A stretch of DNA of 64,000 nt from assembly GCA_963827595.1 (NCBI GenBank), contig CAWHBT010000012.1, positions 248,001 to 312,000 on the forward strand, read 5' to 3'. Both the position numbers and the translations under genes were made by a program. The notes beneath the pieces were generated by a model that had not been told where the DNA came from, did not search any database, and worked only from the letters and a program-made list of their open reading frames with translations. Positions 8,131 to 17,210 of this stretch are shown here, one piece after another. Every line of letters begins with the position of its first letter. Position 1 is the stretch's first letter. The DNA comes from DATEDA01 sp963827595. Lineage in GTDB: Bacteria > Pseudomonadota > Gammaproteobacteria > Burkholderiales > SG8-39.

Positions 8131-9386
8131 ATGGGCGGTCTCGACGGCTTTCCGGTTCTGGCAGCACCCCGACTTCGCGGCGGGGTTCGAGTGGTATCGC
8201 GACGTCGCGGCGAACCGCAAGCCGGCGAAGTTCCTGATCGCCCGCTCCGTCGCCGTCGGCACGCCGCTCGACGCGACCGAGGAAGCTCTCTGGCTCGAGC
8301 TCGAGCGCGCGAACGCGCGAGGTTCCTCGACCTCTGGACCGCGATCAAGGATGGCGGATGCGGCGCTTCCCGCGCCCGCGAGCCCGAGCCTCCTCGATCT
8401 CTGCCGCGAGCTCGCTTACCGGATGCTCGCGCACTGCAACTTCTGCCGCTGGGACTGCCGGGTGGACCGCAGCACGGGCGCGAAGCTGGGCGCCTGCAAG
8501 CTCGGTTCCGGCACGCGCGTCTCGAGCTACTTCCACCATCCGGGCGAGGAGCTGATCTACCGCGGCCGGCACGGCTCTGGGACGATCTTCTTCACCTCCT
8601 GCAACATGCGCTGCGCGTTCTGCCAGAACGGGGACATCTCGACCGACAAGGACAACGGCGAGCCGGTACGGCGCGCACGCTCGCGACGATGGCGTGGATC
8701 CTCCGCGTCGAGGGCTGCCACAACATCAACTGGGTCGGCGGCGATCCGACGATCCACCTGCACACGATCGTCGACGCGATCGGCCAGCTTCCCCGAGCTC
8801 CGCCCGACCGACGACGATCTGCGCGCGGCGCTGCCGATCGAAGGCCGACTGGCGCGCCGCGTTCCCGGCCGCGCGCGCGAACGCCGAGTATCGCGGCGCG
8901 TTCAACGCGCCGCAGCTATGGAACTCGAACTTCTTCATGACCGGCGAAGCCATGCGGCTGCTGCGGCTCCTCATGGACATCTGGCTGCCGGACTTCAAGT
9001 TCGGCCCGGGCGAATGCGCGAAGGAGCTCTCCCGCACGCCGTGGTACTGGGACACCGTGACTGGGAACCTGAAGCTGATCCACGGCTGGGGCGAGGAGTT
9101 CACCATTCGTCACCTGGTCATGCCCGATCACGTCGAGTGCTGCACCCGGCCGGTGCTGGAGTGGATCGCGCGGGAGATGCCCGAAGTGCCGGTGAACGTG
9201 ATGGACCAGTACCGGCCGGAGAACTTCTGCGATCCCGACGACCCGAAGTTCAAGGATCGCTATCGGCCGATCGCGCGGCGGCCGCGGCGCGACGAGATCC
9301 TCGCGGCGTATCGCTACGCGAGCGAGCTGGGCGTGCGCTTCCAGTCGCTCTCGTGGGAGAAGAACACGACCGGGCTGCGCCTCTAG
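8131..9386 (+). pseudogene. Radical SAM protein, PflX-like, with multiple frameshifts
   Basis: Piecing three frames together gives one protein of about 418 residues. It opens MGGLDGF followed by RFWQHPDFAAGFEWYRD, then a cysteine-rich segment (HCNFCRWDC ... GACKL), the radical SAM cluster motif CNMRCAFC, then VEGCHNINWVGGDPTIH and a C-terminus ending in SWEKNTTGLRL. At least six one-base breaks fall near 8150, 8312, 8350, 8665, 8785 and 8840. Conserved residues are kept on both sides of each break, so sequencing error is plausible. The domain layout resembles the COG1313 (PflX) group of uncharacterized radical SAM proteins. A TAGAAT at 8095-8100 may serve as its -10. No radical SAM step is known in ureide degradation. 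Confidence 0.75.
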
Positions 9387-9426
9387 TCGTCGCGCCGGGC
9401 GCCGTGCGGTAGCATACGCGGCGCCG

Positions 9427-10692
9427 ATGAAGCCGAAACTCCCCAAGCTCACCGAGCTCGAAGACGAGGAGCGCATCCTCGACGACCTCGACCCCGCGCC
9501 GCGCCTCCTGATGGGCCCGGGGCCGATCAACGCCGACCCGCGCGTGCTGCGCGCGATGTCGGCGCCGCTCCTCGGCCAGTTCGATCCCCAGTTCCGCGCC
9601 TACATGAAGGAGACGACGGCGCTGTACCGTCGCGTCTTCGAGACCGCGAATCGCTGGACGCTCGTCGTCGACGGCACGGCGCGCGCGGCGATCGAGTGCG
9701 CGATGGTGTCGCTCGTCGAGCCCGGGGACCGCGTGCTCGTGCTCTCGTTCGGGCGGTTCGGCCAGCTCAAGACCGAGATCGCGCGCCGTGTCGGCGCCGA
9801 TGTCCAGGTGCTCGAGACCGAGTGGGGCACGGTGTTCCGGCCGGAGCAGGTCGAGGCGGCGCTCAAGGCGTTCTCGCCGAAGCTCGTGGCGACGTGCCAG
9901 GGCGACACCTCGACGACGATGGCCCAGCCGCTCGCCGAGATCGGCAAGCTCTGCCATCGCTACGGCGCGATGCTGCAGGTCGACGCGACCGCGACCCTCG
10001 GCGGCATGCCGCTGCCGGTGGACGCCTGGGAGATCGACTGCGTGACCGGCGGGCTGCAGAAGTGTCTCGGCGGGCCGTCGGGCTCGGCGCCGATCACGCT
10101 CGGCGACGCGGCCGCGGCGGCGATCTACCGCCGCCGGCACATCGAGGAAGGCTTGCGCCCCAAGGACTACGTGCCGGGCGAGGGCCGGATCATCCCGTCG
10201 AACTACTTCGACCTCGCGATGCTGATCGACTACTGGAGCGACCTGGCGCTCAACCATCACACCGAGGCGACGTCGATGCTCTACGCAGCGCGCGAGTGCG
10301 CGCGGATCTTCGTCAAGGAGGGCCGCGCGGCGGTGTTCCGTCGCCACGCGCTCGCCGGCGCAGCGGTGGTGGCGGGCGTCGAGGCCATGGGCCTGCAGGT
10401 CTTCGGCGACAAGGCGCACAAGATGCCGAACGTCACCGGCGTCCACATCCCGGCCGGCGTCTCCGGCGATCGGGTGCGGCTGGCGATGCTGAACGACTTC
10501 AACATCGAGATCGGCACCTCGTTCGGCCCGCTGCACGGCAAGGTGTGGCGGATCGGCGCCATGGGCTACAACGCCCGCCCGGATTGCGTGCTCGCCACGC
10601 TCGCCGCGTTGGAGACGGTGCTCGCGGCGGAAGGCCACAGGCTCCCGCGCGGTGCTGGCGTCGACGCCGCGCGGGCGGTGTATCGCGCCTAG
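9427..10692 (+). CDS. pucG: (S)-ureidoglycine-glyoxylate aminotransferase / alanine-glyoxylate aminotransferase family
   Basis: 421-residue class V aminotransferase. PLP lysine K212 lies in GGLQKCLGGPSG, and D186 in QVDATATLGG contacts the cofactor ring. The N-terminal LLMGPGPINADPRVLRAM is typical of the AGT/PucG branch. In Bacillus subtilis PucG transfers the amino group of ureidoglycine to glyoxylate, giving oxalurate and glycine. The nearby allC and puuE make that the best call, while plain alanine-glyoxylate or serine-glyoxylate transamination cannot be excluded from sequence. The N-terminus is about 20 residues longer than is common. A TAGCAT hexamer lies at 9410-9415, close to the start codon. 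Confidence 0.85.
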   Translation: MKPKLPKLTELEDEERILDDLDPAPRLLMGPGPINADPRVLRAMSAPLLGQFDPQFRAYMKETTALYRRVFETANRWTLVVDGTARAAIECAMVSLVEPGDRVLVLSFGRFGQLKTEIARRVGADVQVLETEWGTVFRPEQVEAALKAFSPKLVATCQGDTSTTMAQPLAEIGKLCHRYGAMLQVDATATLGGMPLPVDAWEIDCVTGGLQKCLGGPSGSAPITLGDAAAAAIYRRRHIEEGLRPKDYVPGEGRIIPSNYFDLAMLIDYWSDLALNHHTEATSMLYAARECARIFVKEGRAAVFRRHALAGAAVVAGVEAMGLQVFGDKAHKMPNVTGVHIPAGVSGDRVRLAMLNDFNIEIGTSFGPLHGKVWRIGAMGYNARPDCVLATLAALETVLAAEGHRLPRGAGVDAARAVYRA

Positions 10693-10724
10693 CCCGCGCG
10701 CGCTTCGGGTGCATCTCCGCCCGG

Positions 10725-10745
10725 CGCGCACCTGCCGGGTGCGCG
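10725..10745 (+). terminator. Strong hairpin after pucG (no T-tract)
   Basis: An eight-base perfect stem CGCGCACC / GGTGCGCG with a five-base loop, 32 bases after the pucG stop. No run of T follows, so it is either a weak intrinsic terminator or an mRNA 3' end stabilizer. It separates pucG from the promoter of the next operon. Confidence 0.4.
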
Positions 10746-10779
10746 TACCGCGGCGGCCGCGTGCCGCGGCGCATCGCGC

Positions 10780-10809
10780 TTGACACGCGCGAGCGGCATC
10801 GCATATAAA
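10780..10809 (+). promoter_or_regulatory. Sigma-70 promoter of the molybdenum hydroxylase operon
   Basis: Consensus -35 TTGACA (10780-10785) and -10 TATAAA (10804-10809) separated by 18 bases, the strongest promoter match of the window. The start point would be near 10816, leaving a leader of about 75 bases that contains the FadR-type palindrome. Confidence 0.75.
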
Positions 10810-10821
10810 CTTTCGCCACGC

Positions 10822-10852
10822 GGTCCGAACTGTCGAGCACTGGTCCGACCAG
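10822..10852 (+). promoter_or_regulatory. FadR/GntR-type operator with upstream half-site
   Basis: A perfect palindrome CTGGTC-C-GACCAG at 10840-10852 matches the known FadR-family operator pattern (TGGTnnGACCA). A related half-site, GGTCCGAAC, begins at 10822, exactly 20 bases upstream of GGTCCGACC (10842), so the two would lie on the same helix face. The palindrome lies downstream of the predicted start point, which fits repression. The likely ligand-responsive regulator is the FadR-type protein encoded at 23012-23845. Confidence 0.65.
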
Positions 10853-10891
10853 CGACGCGCCGCGCCAACGGAGCCGACCGGAGCGCGATCC

Positions 10892-13240
10892 ATGGCGGGC
10901 TGGGTGGGGCAGCGGTTGCGGCGTCGCGAGGACCCCGAGCTGCTCACGGGCAAGGCGCGGTACATCGCCGATCTCACGCGGCCCGGCATGCTCCACGCCG
11001 CGTTCCTGCGTAGTCCCCACGCTCACGCGCGCGTCGGCGCGATCGACGCCGACGCCGCGCGCCGTCTTCCCGGCGTGCACGCCGTCCTCACCGGCGCCGA
11101 CCTGCCGCCGGAGCTCGGGACGATGCCGAGCATGCACGTCTTCGACGAGCATCGTCTTACCCCGACCTGGGCGCTCGCCCGCGAGCGGGTCCGCTACGCG
11201 GGCGAGCCGGTGGCCGTGGTCGCCGCCGACACCCCGTACCTCGCGGAGGACGCGCTCGACCTGATCCGGGTCGACTGGGAGCCGCTGCCCGTGGTGGCCG
11301 ACGTCGATGCCGCGCTCGCGCCGGACGCGCCGCGGCTGTACGACGACTGGCCCGACAACGTGGCCGCGAAGTTCGAGACCCAGATCGGCGACGTGGACCG
11401 CGCGCTGGCGGAAGGCGAGGTCACGCTCACCGAGCGCTTCCGGATCCAGCGCAACTTCGCCTGCCCGATCGAGACGCGCGGCGTGCTCGCCGAGTGGGAC
11501 GTGCACCGCGACGAGCTCGTGGTGACGACTTCGTCGCAGATCATGCACCAGGCGCGCGACTATCTCGCCGCGATGCTGGGTCTGCCCACGCACCGTGTCC
11601 GGGTGCTCGTCCCACGGGTCGGCGGCGGGTTCGGCGCGAAGTTCCACTTCTACAACGAGGAGGCCGCGGTCGCGCTCGCCGCGCGCGCCGTCCGGCGGCC
11701 GGTGCGCTGGATCGAGGACCGGCTGGAATCGTTCGTCGCCACCGTTCACGCCCGCGAGCAGCGCATCGACGTCAGGCTCGCGGCGCGGCGCGACGGCACG
11801 ATCACGGGGATCCTCGCCGACATCGTCGGCGACCTCGGCTCGATGCACCACACGGTGAGCATGGGCCCGGTGTGGCTCACCGCGGTCATGATGACCAACG
11901 TCTACCGGATCCGGAACGCGCGGGTGCGGGCGCGCGCCGTGGTGACGAACAAGACGCCGCTCGGGTCGTACCGCGGCTGGGGCCAGCCACAGGCGAACTT
12001 CGCGGTCGAGCGGCTGGTCGATCGCCTCGCGCAGACCCTCGCGCTCGATCCGGCCGAGGTCCGGCGCCGGAACTTCATTCCGCCGGAGGCGTTCCCCTAC
12101 ACCGGCATCTTCCACACCTTCGACAGCGGCCGCTACGCGGACTGTCTCGAGCGCGCGCTCGCGACCTTCGACTACGCCGGCTGGCGGCGCCGCCAGGTGG
12201 CGGCGCGTGCCGGCGGGCGCGCAGTCGGCATCGGGATGTCGTTTCACGTCGAGAACACCGCCCTCGGGCCGTCGCGGGCGCTCAACCAGGGCAAGTGCAC
12301 CCAGGGCGGGTACGACATCGCGCGCGTGCGCATGGAGCCGAGCGGCGAGGTGACGGTGTACACCGGGCTGTGCGAGATGGGCCAGGGATTCACCAACGGG
12401 CTCGCCCAGGTCTGCGCCGACGCGCTCGGCATCGATCGCGACGCGGTCCACGTGGTCACCGGCGACACCCAGGTGTGCCCCTACACCGGCTACGGCACTG
12501 GCGCGAGCCGCTCGGCCACGGTCGGGGGCGCGGCGCTGATGAAGGCGGCGGGCAGGCTGCGCGAGAAGATCGCCGAGATCGCGAGCCACATGCTCGAAGC
12601 TGCACCGGAGGACCTGCGCTTCGGCGACGGGCGCGTGGCGATCGACGGCGCGCCGTGGCGCGCGGTGACGATGGCGGAAATCGCGGACGCCGCGTACCAC
12701 CAGGCCATCAAGCTGCCCGAAGGCATGGAGCCGGGGCTGGAGACGGTCGCCGCGTTCGATCCGACGGCGATGGCCTGGCCGTACGGCGTGAACCTCGCGG
12801 CGGTCGAGGTGGACACCAAGCTCGGGGAGGTGAAGTTCCTCGACTACGTGATGTTCCACGACTCCGGGACGGTGCTCAACCCGATGATCGTCGAGGGGCA
12901 ACTCCACGGCGGGGTCGCGCAGGGCATCGGCCAGACGCTGTACGAGGAGCTCGCGTACGACGCCGACGGGCAGCTCCTCACCGGCTCGTTCATGGACTTC
13001 CTGATCCCGACTGCGACCGAGATCCCGCGGATCCGTATCGACCACACGACGACGCCCTCGCCGGTGATCCCCGGCGGCACCAAGGGCGTCGGCGAGGGCG
13101 GGGTGATCGGTCCGCCGGCCGCGGTGGTGAACGCGATCGAGGATGCGCTCGCCGGCTACGGGGTGAAGTTCACCGAGCTGCCGGTAACGCCCGAGCGGAT
13201 CCTCGGCGCGCTGCGCGGGAAGCGCGAGGCCAGGCGATGA
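10892..13240 (+). CDS. Molybdenum hydroxylase large subunit (xanthine dehydrogenase / CoxL family)
   Basis: 782 residues, normal for the molybdopterin-binding subunit of three-subunit molybdenum hydroxylases. Visible landmarks are GQRLRRREDPELLTGKARY at the N-terminus, VGGGFGAKF (cofactor loop), GSYRGWGQPQANF (active-site loop region) and GVGEGGVIGPP, with the glutamate that activates the hydroxylating water. CO dehydrogenase would need a selenium/copper-type cysteine loop (AYRCSFR-like), which is absent, so a heteroaromatic or purine substrate is more likely. Xanthine or a related N-heterocycle is inferred from the neighbouring BMP importer. It overlaps the FAD subunit gene by four bases and is the first gene of the operon. 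Confidence 0.9.
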   Translation: MAGWVGQRLRRREDPELLTGKARYIADLTRPGMLHAAFLRSPHAHARVGAIDADAARRLPGVHAVLTGADLPPELGTMPSMHVFDEHRLTPTWALARERVRYAGEPVAVVAADTPYLAEDALDLIRVDWEPLPVVADVDAALAPDAPRLYDDWPDNVAAKFETQIGDVDRALAEGEVTLTERFRIQRNFACPIETRGVLAEWDVHRDELVVTTSSQIMHQARDYLAAMLGLPTHRVRVLVPRVGGGFGAKFHFYNEEAAVALAARAVRRPVRWIEDRLESFVATVHAREQRIDVRLAARRDGTITGILADIVGDLGSMHHTVSMGPVWLTAVMMTNVYRIRNARVRARAVVTNKTPLGSYRGWGQPQANFAVERLVDRLAQTLALDPAEVRRRNFIPPEAFPYTGIFHTFDSGRYADCLERALATFDYAGWRRRQVAARAGGRAVGIGMSFHVENTALGPSRALNQGKCTQGGYDIARVRMEPSGEVTVYTGLCEMGQGFTNGLAQVCADALGIDRDAVHVVTGDTQVCPYTGYGTGASRSATVGGAALMKAAGRLREKIAEIASHMLEAAPEDLRFGDGRVAIDGAPWRAVTMAEIADAAYHQAIKLPEGMEPGLETVAAFDPTAMAWPYGVNLAAVEVDTKLGEVKFLDYVMFHDSGTVLNPMIVEGQLHGGVAQGIGQTLYEELAYDADGQLLTGSFMDFLIPTATEIPRIRIDHTTTPSPVIPGGTKGVGEGGVIGPPAAVVNAIEDALAGYGVKFTELPVTPERILGALRGKREARR

Positions 13241-14115
13241 AGCCTCCGGCCTTCGACTACTACGCGCCGGACTCGCTCGACGAGGCGCTGGCGCTCCTCG
13301 ACCGGCTCGGCGCGAATGGGAAGCTGCTCGCGGGCGGACAGAGCCTCGTGCCGCTGCTCAACATGCGCCTCGCGCGCCCGCAGGCGATCGTCGACCTGAA
13401 CCGCGTGCCGGGGCTCGCGGACATCCGCCGCGACGGCGACGAGCTCGTCCTCGGCGCGATGGTCCGCCACCTGCAGCTCGAGCGCGATCCGGTGGTCCGC
13501 GCGCACGTACCGCTGTTGAGCGAGGTCGCCGATCACATCGCCCACATCCAGATCCGCACCCGCGGCACGCTGGGCGGAAGCCTCGCGAACGCCGCGCCCG
13601 CGGCCGAGCTGCCGGCGGCGATGACGGCGCTCGAGGCGAAGCTGGTCGTCCGCAGCGCCCGGGGCGGCGCGCGGACGCTGCCACCGGCGGAGTTCTTCGC
13701 CGGACCGCTGCAGACCGCACTCGCTGCGAACGAGGTGCTGGTCGAGGTCCGGGTCCCGATCCCCGCGCCCGGGACGGGCTGGGCGTTTGCCGAGTTCGCG
13801 CGGCGACGCGGGGATTTCGCGCTCGCCGGCGCGGCGGCGCTCGCCCGGCTCGACGCCCGGGGCAGGGTGGCGAGTGCTCGCCTTGCGCTCTGCGGCGTGG
13901 GCGACGTTCCGCTCCGGCTGCACGACGTGGAGCGCTCGCTCGTCGGCGCCGAGACCGGGGCGTCAGCGCTTGCGCGCGTCGCCAGCGCGGTGCGCGCCGC
14001 GGTGCCGGGCCGTGCCGACCTGCAGCTCTCGGCCGAGTCGCGGCGCGAGGTCGCCGGCGAGATCGCGCAACGGGCGCTCGCGCGCGCGATCGAGCGCGCC
14101 GCGCGACCGGCGTAG
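13237..14115 (+). CDS. FAD-binding subunit of molybdenum hydroxylase (CoxM-like)
   Basis: 292 residues of the CO dehydrogenase flavoprotein family. FAD-binding motifs are AGGQSLVPLLNMRLA near residues 30-45 and TRGTLGGSLANAAPAAELP near 108-127, followed by the C-terminal domain. It passes electrons from the iron-sulfur subunit to an acceptor. ATG 13237 overlaps the stop of the large-subunit gene (ATGA), and the small subunit follows after 12 bases, so the order L-M-S is complete and stoichiometric expression is likely. Confidence 0.92.
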   Translation: MKPPAFDYYAPDSLDEALALLDRLGANGKLLAGGQSLVPLLNMRLARPQAIVDLNRVPGLADIRRDGDELVLGAMVRHLQLERDPVVRAHVPLLSEVADHIAHIQIRTRGTLGGSLANAAPAAELPAAMTALEAKLVVRSARGGARTLPPAEFFAGPLQTALAANEVLVEVRVPIPAPGTGWAFAEFARRRGDFALAGAAALARLDARGRVASARLALCGVGDVPLRLHDVERSLVGAETGASALARVASAVRAAVPGRADLQLSAESRREVAGEIAQRALARAIERAARPA

Positions 14116-14127
14116 ACGGAGCGGCCG

Positions 14128-14625
14128 ATGCCTTCCCGCCACCGCGTCCAACTCGTCGTCAACGACGTGCCGGTCGACCGCGAGGTCGAGGGACGACTGC
14201 TCCTCGCCGACTTCCTGCGCAGCGAGCTCGAGCTGACCGGGACCCACGTCGGCTGCGAGCACGGGGTCTGTGGTGCCTGCACCGTGCTGGTCGACGGGCT
14301 GCCCGCGCGCTCGTGCCTCATGCTCGCAGTCCAGGCGCACGGCGCCCGCGTCGAGACCGTCGAGAGCCTCGCCAACGGCGAGGCGCTGCACCCGCTCCAG
14401 CAGGCATTCTGGGAATCCCACGCGCTGCAGTGCGGGTTCTGCACGCCTGGCGTGCTGATGACGCTCGTCTACGCGCTGCGCGAGCGGCCCGATCTCGACG
14501 ACGAGCAGGAGATCCGCGAGACCCTCGCCGGCAACCTCTGCCGCTGTACCGGCTACCAGAACATCGTCGACGCGGTGCGCCTTGCGGCGCGGCGCATGCG
14601 CGAAGCTGCAACCGCCGACCGATGA
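14128..14625 (+). CDS. 2Fe-2S subunit of molybdenum hydroxylase (CoxS-like)
   Basis: 165 residues with two [2Fe-2S] domains. The plant-ferredoxin-type cluster uses C43, C48, C51 and C63 (GCEHGVCGACTVL). The second cluster uses C102, C105, C138 and C140 (CGFCTPG and CRCTGY). It transfers electrons between the molybdenum centre and FAD. A binding-protein gene follows after 27 bases with a good Shine-Dalgarno (AGGAG), suggesting that the transporter is cotranscribed with the hydroxylase. Confidence 0.95.
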   Translation: MPSRHRVQLVVNDVPVDREVEGRLLLADFLRSELELTGTHVGCEHGVCGACTVLVDGLPARSCLMLAVQAHGARVETVESLANGEALHPLQQAFWESHALQCGFCTPGVLMTLVYALRERPDLDDEQEIRETLAGNLCRCTGYQNIVDAVRLAARRMREAATADR

Positions 14626-14652
14626 CCGCCGCTCTTTCCTAGGAGAACGACC

Positions 14653-15651
14653 ATGCTAACGAAACGCCGATTCCTCGCCGTATCGACGATCCTCTGCGCC
14701 GCGGTCGCCGGCCTCGCCGCGTCGCCCGCCCTGGCGCAGGCGCAGAAGCTCCGGGTGGCGGCGGTGCTGCCGTTCCCCACCAACGACGTCAGCTGGAGCC
14801 AGGCGCTGCACGCCGGCCTCGAGCAGCTGCAGCGCGAGGGGCGCATCGAGTACGCGTACACCGAGAGCGTGCAGACGGCCGACGTCGAGCGGGTGCTGCG
14901 GCGGTACGCCGAGCGCAATCCGGACCTGATCATCGCCCACAGCGGGACCTTCAAGGACGCGGCGTTCCGCGTGAGCAAGGAGTTTCCGCAGCTGAAGTTC
15001 GCCTGGCCGAGCTTCGGCACCCAGGACAAGGGCCCGAACCTCGCCGCCTACGACACCCCGGTCTGGGAGGCGTCCTACTTCGGCGGCATCGTCGCCGCGC
15101 ACGTCTCGAAGACCGGCAAGCTCGGGTTCGTCGGCGGCATCGCGCTGCCCGGCTGCAAGGCGATCTTCAACGCGTTCCGCGACGGCGCGAACTCGGTCAA
15201 GCCCGGGCTCGAGGTGACCCCGGTGTACGTCGGCAGCTTCGTCGACATCGCGAAGGCGAAGGCGCTCGCGCTGTCGCTCGCGGATCGCGGGGTCGACGTG
15301 TTCTCGATCTGCGGCGCCGGCCCGGCGCGCGGCGCGATCGAGGCCGCCCGCGAGCGCAACCTCTACGCGGTCGGGTACGTCTACGACATGTCCTCGCTCG
15401 CCCCGCAGAACGTGCTCGGCAGCCTGGTCTGGGACGGCTACAAGGGCATGGGCCAGGTCGTCGACGACATCCAGAAGAACGCGTTCCTGCCGGCGAAGTA
15501 CTACGCCGGGAGCGCGCGGGAGGGAATCACGACCTTCAAGCTGAACGAGGCCATCGTCGGCTCGCTGCCCGCCTCCGCGGTCAAGGCGTTGAACGACAGC
15601 ACGGCGCGGGTCGCGAAGGGCGAGCTGAAGATCCCGGTGTCGTTCGAATAG
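14653..15651 (+). CDS. BMP-family ABC transporter substrate-binding protein
   Basis: 332 residues with a classical signal peptide (MLTKRRFLAVSTILCAAVAG, cleavage near ALAQA) and the two-lobed BMP/PnrA fold: ADVERVLRRYAERNPDLIIA, SFGTQDKGPNLAAYDTPVW, GKLGFVGGIALPGCKAIFNAF. Family members bind nucleosides or purines; which one is not readable here. It is the first gene of a complete importer (binding protein, ATPase, two permeases) directly after the molybdenum hydroxylase, so it probably delivers that enzyme's substrate. The ATPase gene starts two bases after its stop. Confidence 0.92.
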   Translation: MLTKRRFLAVSTILCAAVAGLAASPALAQAQKLRVAAVLPFPTNDVSWSQALHAGLEQLQREGRIEYAYTESVQTADVERVLRRYAERNPDLIIAHSGTFKDAAFRVSKEFPQLKFAWPSFGTQDKGPNLAAYDTPVWEASYFGGIVAAHVSKTGKLGFVGGIALPGCKAIFNAFRDGANSVKPGLEVTPVYVGSFVDIAKAKALALSLADRGVDVFSICGAGPARGAIEAARERNLYAVGYVYDMSSLAPQNVLGSLVWDGYKGMGQVVDDIQKNAFLPAKYYAGSAREGITTFKLNEAIVGSLPASAVKALNDSTARVAKGELKIPVSFE

Positions 15652-15653
15652 CG

Positions 15654-17210
15654 ATGGCCGCGCCCGGCGCCGCCGCGATCGTGATGCGCGGCATCACGAA
15701 GCGGTTCGGCGCCATCGTGGCCAACGACGGCATCGACTTCGATCTCGCCCCGGGCGAGATCCACGGCCTCGTCGGGGAGAACGGCTCCGGCAAGACGACG
15801 CTGATGAGCATCCTCTACGGGTTGGTGCGGCCCGACGAGGGCGAGATCGCGGCGGCCGGGCAGCCGCTCGCGCTGCGCGGCCCGACCGACGCGCTGCACG
15901 CCGGGATCGCGATGATCCCGCAGCGCTTCCGCTTGGTGCCCACGCTGTCGGTCGCGGAAAACGTCGCGCTCGGGCTCGAGCCGCACGGACGGCGCCAGGG
16001 ACGGATGCTCCGCGAGGTGGGTGCGCGTCTCGCCGAGCTGGCCGGGCGCTACGGCCTGGGCGTCGACCCGGACGCCCGGGTCGAGGCGCTCTCGATGGGC
16101 GAGCGGCAGCGGGTCGAGATCCTGCGCGCCCTCTATCACGAGTCGCGCGTGCTGCTCATGGACGAGCCGACATCGGTGCTGACGCCCGGCGAGGTCGAGC
16201 AGCTCTTCGCGATGATCCGGCGCATGGCGGCCGAAGAGGGCCGGACGGTGGTCCTCGTCACGCACAAGCTCCGCGAGGTGATCGGGCTCGCCGACCGCAT
16301 GACCGTGCTGCGGCAAGGCCGGAAGATCGGCACGTTCGACGCTGCCGGGGCGACCGCCGCGCGGCTCGTCGAGGCGATGATGGGCGAGCGCGCGGGCGCC
16401 GCGAACGGGGAGGCCCGGCCGCGCGCGCGGGGTCCCGAGCGACGTTCGGCGCCGGTGCTGGAGGTGCGGGGCTTGTCCGTCCGGCCTGCGGCGGGCGAGC
16501 CGCTCGTCTCGCGCGCGCTCCGGGACGTCGGGTTCGCGGTCGGCGCCGGCGAGGTGTACGGCATCGCCGGCGTCGAAGGCAACGGCCAGTGGGAGCTCGA
16601 GCTCGCGCTCGCCGGGCTGATCGCGCCGGAGCGCGGGGACGTCCGGGTGCTCGGGCAGCCGGGAATTCCGCGCAGCCGCACTGCGTACATTCCGTCGGAC
16701 GGCCAGCTGTGGGGCGTCATCCGCGACCTGACGGTCGCGGAGAACCTGCTCCTCGCCGAGGCCGCCGCCGGCTCGATCCTGAGCGCGGCGCCGACGCGCC
16801 GGCCCGAGGCGCTCGCGGCCGCGGCGCGCGCCATCGATCGCTACCACATCGTTCCGAAGGACCCGCGCCTGCGCGCGCGTCAGCTCTCGGGCGGCAATGC
16901 GCAGAAGCTTCTCCTCGCGCGCGAGCTGGGGCGGAACCCGGTCCTCGTCATCGCGGCCCAGCCGACGGCGGGGCTCGACGTCGCCGCGGCGGCCTTCGTT
17001 CGCGCCGAGCTGCGGCGCGCGGCGGACGGGGACGCGGCGGTGGTCATCATCTCGTCGGACATCGACGAGCTGATCGAGCTCGCGGACCGGATCGGCGTCA
17101 TGTACGACGGTGTCCTCCAGGGCGAGTGGCCGGCGGCGGCCGCGACGATCGGCGCGCTCGGTGCGGCGATGGCCGGGGTGAGGGCGCATTCGGAGGCGCC
17201 GCCGGCGTGA
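15654..17210 (+). CDS. ABC transporter ATP-binding protein, two ATPase domains (BMP-type importer)
   Basis: 518 residues with two fused nucleotide-binding domains, as in sugar/nucleoside importers. Domain 1 has Walker A GENGSGKT (41-48), signature LSMGERQ and Walker B VLLMDEPTS. Domain 2 has a degenerate Walker A (GVEGNGQWEL), the signature LSGGNAQK and a Walker B in which AAQPTAG replaces the usual DEPT. Only the first site is therefore likely to hydrolyse ATP efficiently, which is usual for this family. It overlaps the following permease start by one base. Confidence 0.92.
   Translation: MAAPGAAAIVMRGITKRFGAIVANDGIDFDLAPGEIHGLVGENGSGKTTLMSILYGLVRPDEGEIAAAGQPLALRGPTDALHAGIAMIPQRFRLVPTLSVAENVALGLEPHGRRQGRMLREVGARLAELAGRYGLGVDPDARVEALSMGERQRVEILRALYHESRVLLMDEPTSVLTPGEVEQLFAMIRRMAAEEGRTVVLVTHKLREVIGLADRMTVLRQGRKIGTFDAAGATAARLVEAMMGERAGAANGEARPRARGPERRSAPVLEVRGLSVRPAAGEPLVSRALRDVGFAVGAGEVYGIAGVEGNGQWELELALAGLIAPERGDVRVLGQPGIPRSRTAYIPSDGQLWGVIRDLTVAENLLLAEAAAGSILSAAPTRRPEALAAAARAIDRYHIVPKDPRLRARQLSGGNAQKLLLARELGRNPVLVIAAQPTAGLDVAAAAFVRAELRRAADGDAAVVIISSDIDELIELADRIGVMYDGVLQGEWPAAAATIGALGAAMAGVRAHSEAPPA

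Noticed and set aside
10748..10770. CCGCGGC / GCCGCGG inverted repeat upstream of the molybdenum hydroxylase promoter
   Set aside because: Short, very GC-biased arms common by chance in this DNA; no placement argument beyond proximity to the promoter.
10892..14625. Carbon monoxide dehydrogenase
   Set aside because: The AYRCSFR-type active-site loop of CO dehydrogenase is absent in the large subunit; GSYRGWGQPQ occurs instead.
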